From contig NW_003122910.1 in assembly GCF_000003605.2 (NCBI RefSeq), positions 455,692 through 519,691 on the forward strand: 64,000 nucleotides of DNA, written 5' to 3'. Every line of letters begins with the position of its first letter. The first letter of the stretch is position 1. The notes beneath the pieces are model-generated. The model was not told the origin of the DNA. It saw only the letters and a list, made by a program, of their open reading frames with translations, and made no database searches. This document shows, piece by piece, positions 13,701-28,700 of the stretch. The position numbers and the translations under genes were made by a program. This DNA comes from Saccoglossus kowalevskii. Taxonomy: Eukaryota; Hemichordata; Enteropneusta; Harrimaniidae.

Positions 13701-16700
13701 TTGTGCTAAAAATCATCAAAATCAAGCATTTTTCGGCTGTTTACAGATGGATTTTGTTCAAAATTGGTATATACGTTAGACATTATAGGACCTTGACATC
13801 ATTTTGTTTTTCAGATAAGTTAATCATTACATTGTAAAAAGACTGCATGGTTTTATCAAATAACTCAATTTGTTACAGGTCTACATCTTCACCTCCAGAA
13901 GCACAGAGTCTCCTACTTCTCAGAAGGTTTCCTTCCTCCAGTGAGTTGACATTTTTACTACCATATATGGTCACCTGTAACATGTATATGTTTATGAAAA
14001 TGTGCCAGTAAACCAGTGCCTATTTCACAAGAATTTGGAAAAATGTTATATCTGTTTTGTTTTACAGTAGAAACCACTACATTATATCATCAGAAGCACA
14101 AATAAAATTGCTAATTTTAATTTCATACTCATTTGCAAACAGTAACATGGTGAGTCACATGATAACAAGAAATTTAACAAGAACAAGATAACAAGAACAT
14201 TTAGTCAAATGTTTTCTTATAACAAGTACTAAAACTTGAAATTAATGACTGTAATTTTGAATGAAAGGTAAAAAATATTTGGTGGAAGGTCGAAAAAGTT
14301 GATTGGAAAGTCATGGAAGTTGTATGAACATTTGTGAAAGTTGGATAAAAAGTTGCAAAAGTCAAAAATATTGTTGCAAGTTGTTTACATTGCCTGTGAT
14401 GCCTTAAAACTTGTATGGACATTAGTGACAGTTGCTTTGAAAATTTGAAAAGTTCTCTGGAAAGTAGAAAAAGTTGGATATTAGGTCCAGGAATTGTGCC
14501 CTCAAGCAAGATATTTTCATCAAGACTATATAATTACATTTATGTATGAAAAGCGTTATGTCTTTGTGTAGACTGATTATGTGGTGATTGGTGGTCATTT
14601 TGTATTGTATCAAAAATACTTCTTGAAAAGTCAGCATTTTCATTCAAATTTGTTACAGAGGCAATGTATTGTTTCTCAAAGATGCAAGTTAATTTGTGCC
14701 ATGATTCTATCCAAGATGGTCAACTGGCAGCCATTTTGTCTATTCTTAGTACACAGACATTTGTGAATGTCCATGCAAATTTATATGTTATCAAATTTAT
14801 CAGTCTGATCAGTCCGATTCAATCCAAGATGCTGACTTGTGGCCGTTTTGTTTTACATTGATATTTACATAAACATAAAGACGTGTGTGTTGTTTAGCAG
14901 TGCAATACATTCATTAAACAGTATAGAACTGGAACTTGCTCAAAAAGGTAGCATATTATAAATGCTGACTGCTCACTTGTCACATAAGGAGCTAGGAAGT
15001 TCTGACATTCTAAATGGCTTGTTGAAAGTATGCTGTTTGTTTTGTAGCTGGCTAACTCACTCTTTACACTCTGATATATCTGCTTTCTTTTTCTCATTAC
15101 AATGACAAAACAACTTGTAAACTTAGTTATATTTCCATTTTTTTTATTTATAGCAAGCGTTGACTCCAGTAGAGATGGTTGAGGAGTCATTACGTACCCA
15201 GGTTATGGTGGCTCAAGTACAAGCTGGCATGTGGAGAAGGAATGGCTACTCACTTCTTAATCAGGTAATGACACTTATATTCATTGTAAATGCATGATTG
15301 GGTTACATCTGTTGGGAATCAGTTTGTGTATGGCATCATTGGATTACATGCATATGCCACTGATGTTTCATTTTGACATCCACTCTGATGAACTTGACTT
15401 TACAGTTGATTAGTTCTCACTGTCTCTATAACACATAATCAATCATTCTATGATGCGCATCTCTCATAGCATATCAGACTTGTTCCAATCTCATTCAGAA
15501 CAGTTTTATTTATCATTATCATTATTTATTTACCTGTATATTGGAAATTAAATATTTGCTCAATTATAGTAATCATGTGAACAGTTTTTATCTTTTGTTA
15601 TTGAACTTTGCAATGAAAATAGAGTATCACATAAAATAATCATTGTGCAAAAAACATCAAAGAAATCAGAGAGCTTACACGTTTAACTTTTCACTTACAC
15701 TTACACCAATGGCACTACTTTTTACAGCAATACACTTGGGTGATCAGGTGACACATAACACTATTACAAAAATATGTATTCTGACACATGCAATAAGGTA
15801 ATCCCAAAAATATTTGTAACCAATAACAAAAAACAAACTCAGTCTGCAAGGTCATGCTGCTAGAAGATTAAATTTTGAATATAAAAATCAAACCATTTCA
15901 TTATGTACATAGCAATCTTGTTTATCAATGTTCTCTTGTACAAAGAGTAAAAAATTGATGAAATTTTGGAAGCTAAAGTTACAAAACTGGGGGGGGGGGT
16001 GTTGAAACTGAATTCTAATGAACTCTTCGGTTCATTGAAATGTGTTTATATCTATACAATAAACTAGGTCCAATCTCTCTGAATTAGTATCTTTATGTAC
16101 ACCATTATTTCAGGCAGTCTCCATTTATATTGTTTGCTGTGTCAAAAGGGTAGTAGAATCTGTTTAGGTCTTTGACAGGCTGGATGGGGTAGTAATGACC
16201 ATGGTACTCCTAATATGTAAGAAATCAAATACAAACAACAGTCTGTACAGTTGTATAGTTGACATAGGATAGAGGTCTTTTTATTAAGCAACATTATAGA
16301 GATTGAATGAACTGAACAGTGTTGGTTTTCACTTTACTCCAGGTTAATTTTTGTTCTGACAGATTTTACTGCGTTAACCTTTTTTTATGTAAACATGCTT
16401 TTCAAAATAATGTTCAGCACATTTTAGAAGCATTTGCAAAATTGTTTACATGTAATCTTCCCTTATGTTGTATTCTGAGCTGCTGTAATATTAAGTCATT
16501 GGACCATGGAACCCTGCTCAATACCTCACATACGAAACAGCAATTATGTAATGGCCTTTGAATGGGTCATTTCATATAGTTAACAACATATTACTACACG
16601 ATAAATCTAAAAATAGAACTCTCATGAGAAATGTTTTCCAAGAACAGACTATGTATAATATACATAGGAGTTACTGAACCATACAATAATAAAACTACTG

Positions 16701-19700
16701 AATTCTCTATCCCTACTCATCATTGCCATTTCGTTTGTTATCAGCATCGCCTCATGTCAAAATAAAACTGTATAAAAGATATTAACAATTAATGAGAACA
16801 AGATGTTTTGTTATTTCAACATTGACACAAAAGCCAGTATTTTGGGATTTAATATTTTCATAATTGCATATCATAGTTTAAAATTGAATATTTTATTACG
16901 ACTGACAAATACTGTATTGGATATAAAATCTGAGGCATGCATCAACATGTAATGTACATGATTTTGATTGCAAACAACTAATCCACTAATTACAACAGCG
17001 ATAAGTAAATAAAATAATAAACCAGTGTGATATGATCAGTATTACTATTGTCAAGTACTTAATGCTTGTTGAAAACAAGACTACTGGCAACCAGCCATGC
17101 ATGTAATGTAAAGTAAAGCATTAATTCCCGGTGAATAGCAATAGATTTTATGCCATCCTAAATACATCAACCATAGAGTCTCATGACAAGAAGAACATGT
17201 TAAAGTACTACTACCATAGTTGCTCTAATAAAAGCACACAGTTATACTACATCAATATGACTATATACAATTTACCTGTCATTCATGTAAGCGTAAACAC
17301 TGCTTATAATATATGCTCTAAAACCTGCTATGTATGGTAGATTTTAATCACTATTTTGATTGTGTCTCCAAATTAAATGGTGCAGTTGGCACCATTAAAA
17401 CATGGATAGTGAACAGTCAAACCTGTGTATAGTGACTACCCAAGGGTTTTCATTATAAAGTGGTTTTTTCATATGAAGATTTGATTATTTTTATGGATTG
17501 CCATCTCATGCATTTGATAATAATGATATTAATATCGGTTTTCATTTGTGGATTGTTTTTTGCCCCCTGTCTAAAGTATTGTTGATATATTGTTTCTATT
17601 GTGGAAAGCCTACTATAGTTTAATTATTTTGTTACATATTCTAGTTGTTACACCAGAGAATGCATGTTTATGATAATTATCGTCTTTTGTTCATATGTCA
17701 CTTATACTTTCCCCAGTTGACTGAATAAAAATATTAGGGAATAATATATAATTATTGACAACAAATCATTGAGCTTGTCAATTGGGGGGGGGGGGTCATT
17801 ACAATATAACTACATGTACAGGTGACAAATACTGACCATTAAATGAGACTTTATGCTTTCGTCTTGATTTGTGCAGAAAATAATTGACGAAACACAAGAA
17901 CTTGTGTTTAGTTGATTGATGTGAATGTGTGTAAGGTCATCTTGAGGACCCCAGGGGTACTTCATGATACTATATATGATAATATGCCTGTTCCTTTAAC
18001 TGCCAGCTAGTCCAATTTCACATGAAGATATAAGTCATGCTAGCCATTAATGATGTTGTGTTGTGTGTACCATACTTATTTCATGTTCTCAGCGTTACAA
18101 ATTCTCACCAGACAAGTTCATAAGTCATTTGATTTAGTCTCAAGTGTCAGTGTGGTATTTATTACAGGATGCATTTCTTTTTTGTCATAAAACTAAGCCA
18201 AACAAATTATAAAACAATTTGGAAAAATTTCAAAATTTAAATGCTACACACTAAAGACTGGTACAAATTTACAGTTGTTAAATTATTGCAATGTCCATTG
18301 AAAAAGGCCAAATAAAAGTAAAATATTTGAATAAGTTCATTGTTTCAAAAAATTGTCCATATTCATAGCATCAGCTCCCAAAATGAGTAAACAAAACATC
18401 ACTTGCAAATGAAAATCAAAATCTTGATATATATAAAGAACTTACTTACTTTTCAAGCTTTAATGTTTAACTTTATTATGTGTTTAAATATCCATCAATC
18501 AGATGATATTATTATATCATCTACAATCTTATTGCTTATTATTGGTTATAATGTTGCTTTATTTTGATGTTCAGTGATTCTAACTCAATTTAATTCAACT
18601 AAAGCCCCAGTGTCAACAATCCTGTCTTTTTTATATTCACTGTGCCCAAATGTAGACTGTAGGTTCATTTATTTGGATGTTGCCTCACCTTTATACTTCG
18701 GCAGAATTCCCACTATCAACCTGTATTCACTGTCAACAAAATCAAACACATCTGTGCATGCTTCAGTGCATTTCCATGGTAAACGAAACATGATGTCAAG
18801 TGTTATGATGCGTTGCCATGGAAAATCAAATGCAAAGTTGCATGTTTTTGTTTCTTTAGCTATAATGTGATATAAGAGGGAAAAATCTATTGGTTTAAAT
18901 TTGACTAGTCGTTCATGTAATTCCTGTATCAAAAACATTATTTAACTAGTCGCTAAACTAATTTGAACCACTAGTGCCAAACTCATTGACACTTCTGCTC
19001 AAAAGTCCACTTACTGTCACCAATTTCTGTTCACTGATGTTGACGACTTTAGCATTTTCACTGCTGAGTCAATCATTATGACCCCTTAATTTTAAGATTT
19101 ATGGCCATTTTAGCAAAAATTTTGGCCATTTTTGGCAAAAAAGTGCCCTGATGTTTATCTTCTCAAGTCCAGTTTTCACCCCAAAACCTATGTGAAGTGA
19201 ATCCATTGTGACTTGGATCAAAGAATGGAATTGGGCATACCAAACAGAAGTGTCACTGAGCATACTATAACAGGGGGTACTTTTATAATGAAATTTCAGT
19301 GTGCAGTACTTTGTGAAAAACAGTTACCGGGTACACCTAAAGCTACCAATCTAGTTATACACAATAGCTATTTGGGTTTACACTGAAAAGTTCAACAAAA
19401 TTGTGGTCATATAATATACCCCATAAATCTTAGGATGTTATTTCCCTGGGTTGAAATCATATTAGAAAATGTGTTTATTGATCAATTGTACATGTATGTC
19501 GGTGTTTTTGGAACAACATACCTATTCCTTAACAGCATTGCAACTCATTTTATACTAATATTATTATCTTGGCATAAAGATAAATTAATAGAAATTTGGT
19601 TCTTTTGCACAAACAACAATGGTGTTTTTGTAGTCAATATTGCTTAATTTTCATTAAATTATTCACAAATATTCATACATAAAAAGCTATAAATAATAAC

Positions 19701-22700
19701 CAATTTTGTACACAATGCAAATGTACCGGTAATGTTAAAAAAAAAAAAAATTCTTAGACATAGTCGATACAGATATGGTCATTGGTCCCTTTAAAGTCTC
19801 AATACTGTGCTTAACCATGAATGTATTCCTACCTTGGCTTCCCAGTAAATAACAATACAGTACACACGTTGATTCATTCCTGAGACTTGACATTGATTGA
19901 TTGTGTAACTTTTGAATGCTATCAAATAAGTCTTTGCAGTGAAAGTGAGTGCCGACGGCTGGCCATTCAATCACCCCAAAAGAGATTGCTATGATGTGTC
20001 CATTGTCTGAGATATTGTTACCATTTCATATTGTATTAGTAACCTTTATTATCTCTGTATATCGTGTTATTATGCAGCTGCTTGTGTTAAATATTAAATG
20101 ACATTGCTGCAAAGAAATATTGATCAGGAAGTGAGTTTCCTACTGATCGATCTCATTCTTTTTGCATATTACATACAGTTTTATCTTTGCCATTATCTCC
20201 CAACAGCTAGAAATTCTGAAATTAAATCGCATTTTAATGATAGTAAGGGTGGATAAAATCAAGAGCTATGTTGATTTGTCATGTACCATCAGTGGATATT
20301 CACCAGTAATCAAAATAACAAACGCCGATCTTCATAATACAAGTCTATAATAGCAGAATAATTAGACCAGAATTATTGCAACCTGTGAGATCTCACAAAT
20401 CTTATGAGAATATGTATTCTTTAAATTGACAAACCCCTTGACTTTTGCAGCTTGGAATTTATCATATTAAAATGTACATGCATATATCATAATGTCAAAT
20501 TTATATTAATTTTACACAGATCTGTTTCTCATTTGTTCATACTGTGTCTATTTTTGTATTTAATTAATGGTGTCTGATCTTTATTGTGTTTGTCTTATAT
20601 TGACATTGTGTCTCAGGTTCACAGCTGAACCAAATTCTATATGTAAAATACTGTCCAAAGCTTAATTATTCACTGGCCATTTTTATTTCCTTATTTTGCT
20701 AAATAAGAAAACTGAATATATATAGATAAAATTGGAATGTATTGTTAACTTTACAAACAAGTGAATTTCCAACTTTAATAGTGAATATCGCTGCAACATC
20801 AAATCTGCTAAAATTAAACCCCATGAGTATTTCTCTTTCTCTAGTAGATTTCTAAGTCTATCATTGTATCTCAATATGGTGTATTTGAGTGAAATGACCA
20901 GTTTGATGTATGGCTATATTGTTTCTTGTTCACACACCTGAGTGTACGTTGCTGGGTGGATATAGCTGTACAAAACTCTTGTGTAATTAAAATTCACGTC
21001 TTTTTCATGACAAATTAATATTTAATTTATATTGAGCAGTCAAGGTTTCTGAAAAAAGAAACCAGTGAACATATGTTTCTTAAAAGACCTTCATATATTG
21101 TGGGAGGTTGTTTTGGATTTATTGTTCTTTGTCATTCCTGGCACCTTTGTCTTTGTCTTGTGTCTGCTTGAACTTTTGCTATAAATGACAGCTTCTTGAC
21201 AATTTTTATCAGTCGCTTGATTGTTTTGCTACTTCAAAACACGAAAACGAAGACTTATGTCTATTGTTCATGTGTCCTTTCGCCTGGACCTATATCTCAG
21301 ACATAACCATAGCAAATAGTTAATATCTCATCATACAGAACATTTTCAATTTTGAAGAAAGATCTCTGAGGACAGCAGAGCATGCATATTAAATTGAAAG
21401 ATTGCTTGTTTCTTTAAAAAATAAAATGACGACCAACAAAGTAGCTTTGGAATTCATGAACCCTGGGTGGGCAGCTGTCAGACTGATTTGATTCTATCAA
21501 TCTAAGGATTTAGTGTTGATAATATCCTAATTTTTATAATTCTTGTGATATTGCCTTCACATAATGAATCTCAAGCAGAGGAGTGATATCAACTGAAAGA
21601 CTACTAGTTTGTATTCACTACAATCATTTGCAATACTTTGTGATTAATGATGCATGCTGAAAAATTCAGCTAATCTTACCCATTTGATTTTTATTGTGTG
21701 AGTCTGTATGACCTTGTTGTAATCTTATTGATCACTACACTGTGAGATATTGATGTCATTGTTCAAGCATGTATCAAATTACTTGGTGACATATCAACTT
21801 GTGTCATATTTACAGTTTACAATTTTATGATGGTACATCAATCTTGCTGGATTTAATTCACACTTGGGTATTGGGAGGAGTATGTGTCCATATGTAAAAA
21901 TTGTTGGCAAAAATCGTAAAAATATAATCTGTTTACAATATGAAATGTTTTTGCTTGAACTTGTTCAAAACTAGCGCTGCCATATATAATGTTTAGAAAA
22001 AATTGAAACAATCTAGCTTACTTGAGTTAATGTGTTGATTGGCTAATTTGCATACAAATTAAGTACTTCCAGCATGTTTTATTGATCAAATTTGTTAAAA
22101 CGTTTGTATTGTATTGTATTAATACATTTGTATTAATCTATGCATATTAATAAGCTAATTTGCATAACTTTCAGTTTGTTCTTTTTGTGTCTTTGCAGCA
22201 ATCTGGCCAAATGCATTTGTACATGCTTGTTATTTGAGTAGATGAATATCAAAGTTTAGTTTGTGCATATAGTTTGGGCACCTTCCAGTTAAGATTAATT
22301 TCACAACAAATTTACTTTCTGGATTAAAATAACAATGGATAACAAAAGATAGATTAACATTGTAAACAACATAAACAATAGTGTCCCATGATTCTTTGGT
22401 GCAATCCATGGGATTGAGCGGTTCCCCTTTAAGGTAGTGAGAGGGAAAGGGAATGGCTATGGCAATGTATACATTTTCAGAAAGCTGGGACATAGGAGAA
22501 TACGATTGTGTATTATTCGTGTTCATATTTGCTCAGGGGTTAAGTTATGAATATTCCTGTGAACCTCCTAAAAATAGGGTGTTTACACAGGATTTGCCAG
22601 TTCTTGTTGTTCATTCTTTCTATGAGTTTGATTTTTTTCAATGTTGCTTTATAAGATAATGTCTTTGAAAGTGGGTTTCAGAATTGTTATGTGCTTTATA

Positions 22701-25700
22701 GTTCTGGAGAATATAGTCCATCGCATTTACGGACTAAATTTTATCTTATGGCCAGAACTCAAAGTTAACCCCTCGCTGGAACACTAGTAATTTTTTAGCC
22801 CATTTCACAATGATAGATGGTATAATTTGTGAATCTTTAGCGTAAAAAGAAGTGTTGAAAGATGATATTTTCAATAGTCGCGATAGTCAAAATTAGTTTC
22901 CGTAAAAACGGCATAAAATGTTTGTGTATTTGGCTGTGGATAAACAGATGATTAATTACTAAATGTATACCATAACGATAATACTTTATACATTTACAAG
23001 TATCTGATCTTTGAGGACTGTTATAACATGAACATTGGGGGACTTTCTCCTAGAAAGTGACAAAACTTAGTAAGTGGATGCTAACTTCAACAAGATGGCA
23101 TACTGCACAACTAATGTATTCAAGTCCTGTTAAACAACTCCAATAGTCTAATCAGTTCTCTAAACTCAGGGCGGGCCATTGTGGCAACACATGTTTAATT
23201 ACGGGATACACATGCCTTACTCTCTGCCTATGGAGAATGTACCGTTATCTGATTTATTATAACCAGAGTCTACTAGTGTATACTACACTGTATATCACAG
23301 TCTCTCAACACTAGGGGGAGTGCCGTTAAACAAATTATGTTTATGCATACATGTATACAATGCCACTGTCATAAATTCTTTTTTTGAAATTATCATTCAA
23401 CATAGTCATGCAACATAGAGACAAATCAATATCTTCATCGCTGTCGTGACTTCAGGCGGAATAATATGAGTGTCAACATCAACATATTACGTCAATGTTC
23501 TGACCATGCGAAAAAGCCTATTTGTTATGCAAATACTGCCAGTGAGGTCTCACACACTGTTAAATAAAAAACACTGATATTGCAGTAAAATGTTTCAGTA
23601 ATGAACCACGTCAATCCAGTAAAAGAAGCAACTCTTATTTAAAAAAACACACTGTGCTTTGATCGCATAACAGTCAGATTACACAGAATATAGTAGATTT
23701 GTTTACCATCCAGTCAACACATCAGTATGCAAATTAAATCCTTTGTTTTCAGTTGGTCACTAAACCTGGTATGTAAATGTACGGAGGACGTGTTTACCTA
23801 TCTCTGGGTTCATGAAAATAAACCGAAACTATGCACTGAAAGCATCATGCACAGTAAATTTTGATCAATGATTTAAAAAGTATTCAATATAGTGTTTAAT
23901 ATTCTGAATATATTTTTTCACCTTTCCCCTCTTGCTGTCTTAATTAGTTTGCATCAAATAGATTGAATCACAGTGTATCATTAGTTTTTAATTAATCGAA
24001 AGAACAACATGAGTAATGCAAAATGGTTGTTTGTTAGTTGTCCAATAAATATCAAAGAACATTGAATTCCACAGTGGTGCACTTTCTAGCATTTCTAGTT
24101 TAGGGTTTTTCAGAAGAAAATGGAAATTATAGACTTAATATTACCATAAGCATGTCAGTAAAATACATAGATATTTGTAGTACTTTAGAAATGTTTTAAA
24201 TATCAAATTTAACACCAGATTTGTCCATCTGTATGTAAAACAATTTTAGTAGACTTAAGAAGTATTTATTTGAAAGTATCCTGTAATTAGCAAATATTGC
24301 TGAGTGTAAAACAGTCCACAGTGGTCTCTATAAAAAAGGATTAAAACTACACAATGTTTAAAAAAAAATCATACACAATTTAAATAAAGTCATAATAAAT
24401 AGATATAACTATATCCTGTTTGGACATTACTCCTGTACAATAATTTTATTTTTATGAAGGGGAACTACTTCTATTACAGTATGAAATTAAAAAAATCTTA
24501 TTGTATTTAGATATCTTTAAGAGATAATGTAAATCAAATAAAATTTCCCATTATGCAAATTTGTATGACTTGATTATGTTTGCATATTCATCCCTCACCT
24601 TGATGACAGCTTAATAGTTGTTGGGATGTAATCATGTTCCTGACATTGAAAGATAGACAAAAAGTCTTGTTTTTGAGCAATTAACTATAAATTAAAACTA
24701 GACCTAAGCATAGCTAGATCCCCAAGTGTATCCTTATACACTAGCAATCTGTCTTAGTGGTCATCAATCAATTTTATTTTTTGCTGGTAGCACGTTTCAA
24801 ACTGTAAATATCCTAACAAAGAATTTCTCAGCTTTCCTAGGTAGATCATAAACTCAAATTCCTTGTCAATAATTATGTGTTACTTAATCTGTGGTGTTAG
24901 TACTCAGTACTGATACCCTATGATTTCATGTGCATTTTATCCATGGCTGCTAACCCCCCCCCCCCCCCCAATATATTCTGTACTGTATTTCTGATCTTGG
25001 ATTTATCATCATTATAAATGTTGATTGACTTTTTCACCACCTAAAGCTTCAACCCAAACTCTGTTAAAAAGTATTGATACATTGGCTGAGACAATTTCAG
25101 AAAGTCAAAGTTTTCTTTTGAAAAAACCTGACTGTCAGTTTGTATCTTGATATGAACAATAATGTTACTAATTTCATCGATCTAACATGACATTCCCATC
25201 ACATAAATGATGCTTGTAGTAAGTAAGGCCAAGTACAACCTTCAATATCTAGGTCAACTTGTGGTCTGCTTATTATCATCATCATCGTTTAATCCATATC
25301 TGGATTGGTCCTGTAGTACTTGTACACATAGCACACTGACAAATATTACTACCGCCATCTGAATTTGATTTCTGATCTGTGTTTCCTATGTATGCTTTCA
25401 TGACTATCACCTCATGGTTCATTACTGGGTCTGTGTAATTGTTATTGATTCCCGACATATCCACCATTTGGTATTCCGGAAGAACATTTGGTAGTTTTAT
25501 GCTATTGAAAGAGGTATACGTTCCATTGCGATGCATTCTTGTTAGATCGCCATTTGCTGTCTGTGTCACTTTACGACTTGTTGGCTCATCGCGGGATGAT
25601 TTACGGCTGTTGCGCCGTGTTTCACTTGCATGACTTGGAGATGAACTTCTCGTCAATCGACAGCATAGTAAATCAATGAAGGCTCTTCTAAAGCATTGGT

Positions 25701-28700
25701 TTAGTAATCCATAAATAATTGGATTTGAACATCCTGCCACACAGTATAAAGCGGTTACAATGAGATACACAGTTACAGAGTGGCTTTCATCACGATCTAT
25801 GCTACGTAACAGTGCAAAGGGTACATAGCCTAATGCAATGACTAGACATATGGTAACACATGTCCTAGCAAGCTGAATTTCTTCACGTGTTAAAGTCAGA
25901 GTTGTTCGGCGATGCACTACGTACTTGGCAACTTTCTTTTTTGTCCAGTGCACTTCTAGCATGATGTGTCCATAGCAGAATATAACACCCATCACCGGAA
26001 GTAATAATAAGCTGACCATAACTATCACAAATTGGACACGACTCTCGGTTGAACTGAGAGAACATCTATATAATACTTTACTGTAACTGACTTTTCCTAG
26101 GTCTCCTAAATACGTTGGCGCTAATGCTATTGCCGGAAACACCCAGATGAACACCAACACCAGAGCAATTGTTTGCTTCTTAACAATCTTCCATGCAAGG
26201 TTTGGATGTACGATGTGAATATATCGATTGAGTGCAATTGACATTGTGTGCCACAAAGACGTGCCTATTAATATGGGCGTCCCGTATCCAAAACTATGAC
26301 ACAAGTTCGGTCCCAGTCGCCATTTTCCATGAAGATAAGTGTCAATGCAGGGTGGTATGATGATAACAATAAATAACAGATCACTGATAGCCAGGCTTCC
26401 AATGAAGATGTTTGACATTTTTTTTAAATGTGGGTGCCTGGCAACGACAACCACCACCATAATGTTACCCACAATACCAATAACTGAGAATACACTGAGT
26501 ATCACCACAGCGATATATCGCGAAACCAGCGGAAAGTGGTAGTCATTGATTTCAGTTACGTTGGTTATATTCTCAGATAAAAAATATCTCCAATTCATCT
26601 CGGTTGCATTCATGTTGTTTATGAATCGTAAATTGTGTCTCCTGGTTAAATCACGTACAATTTCATGCTTCGTGATTGACGAATAATTTGGACTGCAAAA
26701 AGCTAGATTTGGCTATCAACGACTCTAAATTCCCTCTGTTTGCTTCACCGCACCCTGTTTTAATTTGGCAAGCACAAATATGCTGTGAACAAGTTACCAG
26801 TATTGACATTGAAGGAATCCACCAAAGCTTACGTTGGTGATTTGTTACTGGGTTCTCAACCCACACATCTCAAATCACAGTTTATAACGAGTTGTCCCAA
26901 CTGTTAGATTAGTGACTTTAAGAATAGATGCATTAATGTACCATGAACTGGAAAAAAAAAATAAAGTTTGTTACATCATGAGTCACATGTGTGAATGAGA
27001 AAAGGCAAATTTATTGTTATGAGTACTTGTTATTTATATAGGATGAGTATTTCCAAGGATCTGCTAAAATATGGGTTTGAATGAAATAAATATTGGCTAT
27101 TTAGCTATGTTGTCATTTCATTCGAGTACTTTGATACCGTTTATTTGTATTTATTTGGCTAGTAAATTAGATAAAAGTAAGACATTTTAGTACTGGGTAA
27201 ACAACAAAGAAGCACGTAACATTAAAAATGAATAGACCGGATAAATGGTAAAAAGATGAACAGAATATTTCTGACTCAGTGATCCTTCAAGTCTAGTAGG
27301 GTGGAATGTTAGAATTTAACAGAAAATATAACATCATATTACCTGCTGCCACACGTGAAATCACAATCTCCCAGATACGGATATAGTCAGCACATATTCC
27401 ATGTTTTTTGTTTAGCTTGGTAATCAAAGACAAATATTTGTGTTGCGAAATAAAAGATACCCCTTAGAAGGAGACGGGACACTGTCTTTGAAGATTCAAA
27501 CTTTGAATGTAGCCTTCAAGTTGTAAACAAATTGTACTGTTAATAACTCAATGTGACAGGCAAAATGGTTATAGTCTTGAGATGTAGTCCACTCTAGGGA
27601 CGATACTTGTGTCCAAGCTTCAAGTCGTAATGGATTGAAGTTGCTGTCAGATTTATTCATAGCTGATTATTCACCTTTAGGATGAAATTGTTAAGATGTA
27701 AATTTGACTCTAAATGTCCCAGTAAAGTAATGGATCTCCACTTTCCAGTCATGCTTCGTTTACAGATCTCACATTACTAAACAGTGATTCCAAGTCCTCC
27801 AAATGCTGCAATATGTTACTTGCTTGTGACCGGCTACATATATTTACAAGCGTGCAATTCAAGGCATAGCATTCCTGTATATATAACAGATGACAATCAT
27901 CAGTAAGGTGTCCTAGCACTCCAGTGATGATATTATCCAAATTGTCAGTGTAGCACGCCAAGTTGTATATCCTTCCTGTGAACTGAGTACTTAGCTAAGA
28001 CAGCTGTGATGTAGCTAGAAACATTGCCGTCGCATGTGCCAACACTCGTTTGTCCTCACACATTGAGTTTCCCACTCATTGATTCAGCCAGCCCATATAG
28101 TCCATGCTAATCAAATCCTAATCTTCCTTCTGTGAGTGGGTCGAACCATTCTCTGAACAGAGGGGTAGGGTGAATAATAATACAGTTATCATAGGGATCT
28201 TAAGGCAGAGGAATTAGGTACATTTCATTTTATGTGTAAGCTTACACTTATTGCAAATGCAAATGGTTCTTCAAATTAGGCAAGTGCTTCTGTTATCTTA
28301 CCTTATGCGTAAGTTGAGAAATTATTAGATTGTTATTCATTTGTGATGTATTTTCTTTTTGAAGCCCATGGCAATTTTAATAACTGGAATGATAATTGTT
28401 TTCCCTGTTGGCAACTTTATAAGTGAAGCATAAATTCTACTTTCAGATTCCTATAGTGGAGATTGAATTTGAGTATTGACAGCAGTCATTATTTTGCCAA
28501 TTTAAGAATACATTGACAATGTAAAACATCACACTTATTGTGTAGAATGTGGTGATTTATAGTGAAATGAATTTCTTCCTGTAGACTATTCTTTTCAAAT
28601 TCTATGCATGTACAGTATATGCTCTATGAGAAATGCATTTACAATAGAATTTTGTTGTATAATGATTTATTAAAATACTACTTATTTTGACCATAGAACA

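Larger units (their letters stand above)
15265..25281. other. First half of the 20.2-kb UBR2 intron
   Basis: No exon seen on either strand. It holds G homopolymers at 15989-15999 and 17784-17795, a C run at 24954-24969, a TIR-like end at 17407-17470 (cagtcaaacctgtgtatagt, related to 42008-42060), a degenerate AGTCCCCGTT-family fragment at 21240-21480, and the 3' flank of the GPCR gene. The rest is AT-rich sequence without recognisable structure. Confidence 0.6.

Noticed and set aside
13532-13837. 101-codon frame starting with a Cys/Arg/Val-rich stretch
   Set aside because: The start is a gtgcgtgc simple repeat and the rest is the AGTCCCCGTT-family repeat.
14201-14643. Overlapping minus-strand frames with Ser/Thr/Phe-rich peptides
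   Set aside because: Low-complexity purine-rich tract (repeated aaagttg) on the plus strand; no splice context and no known domain.
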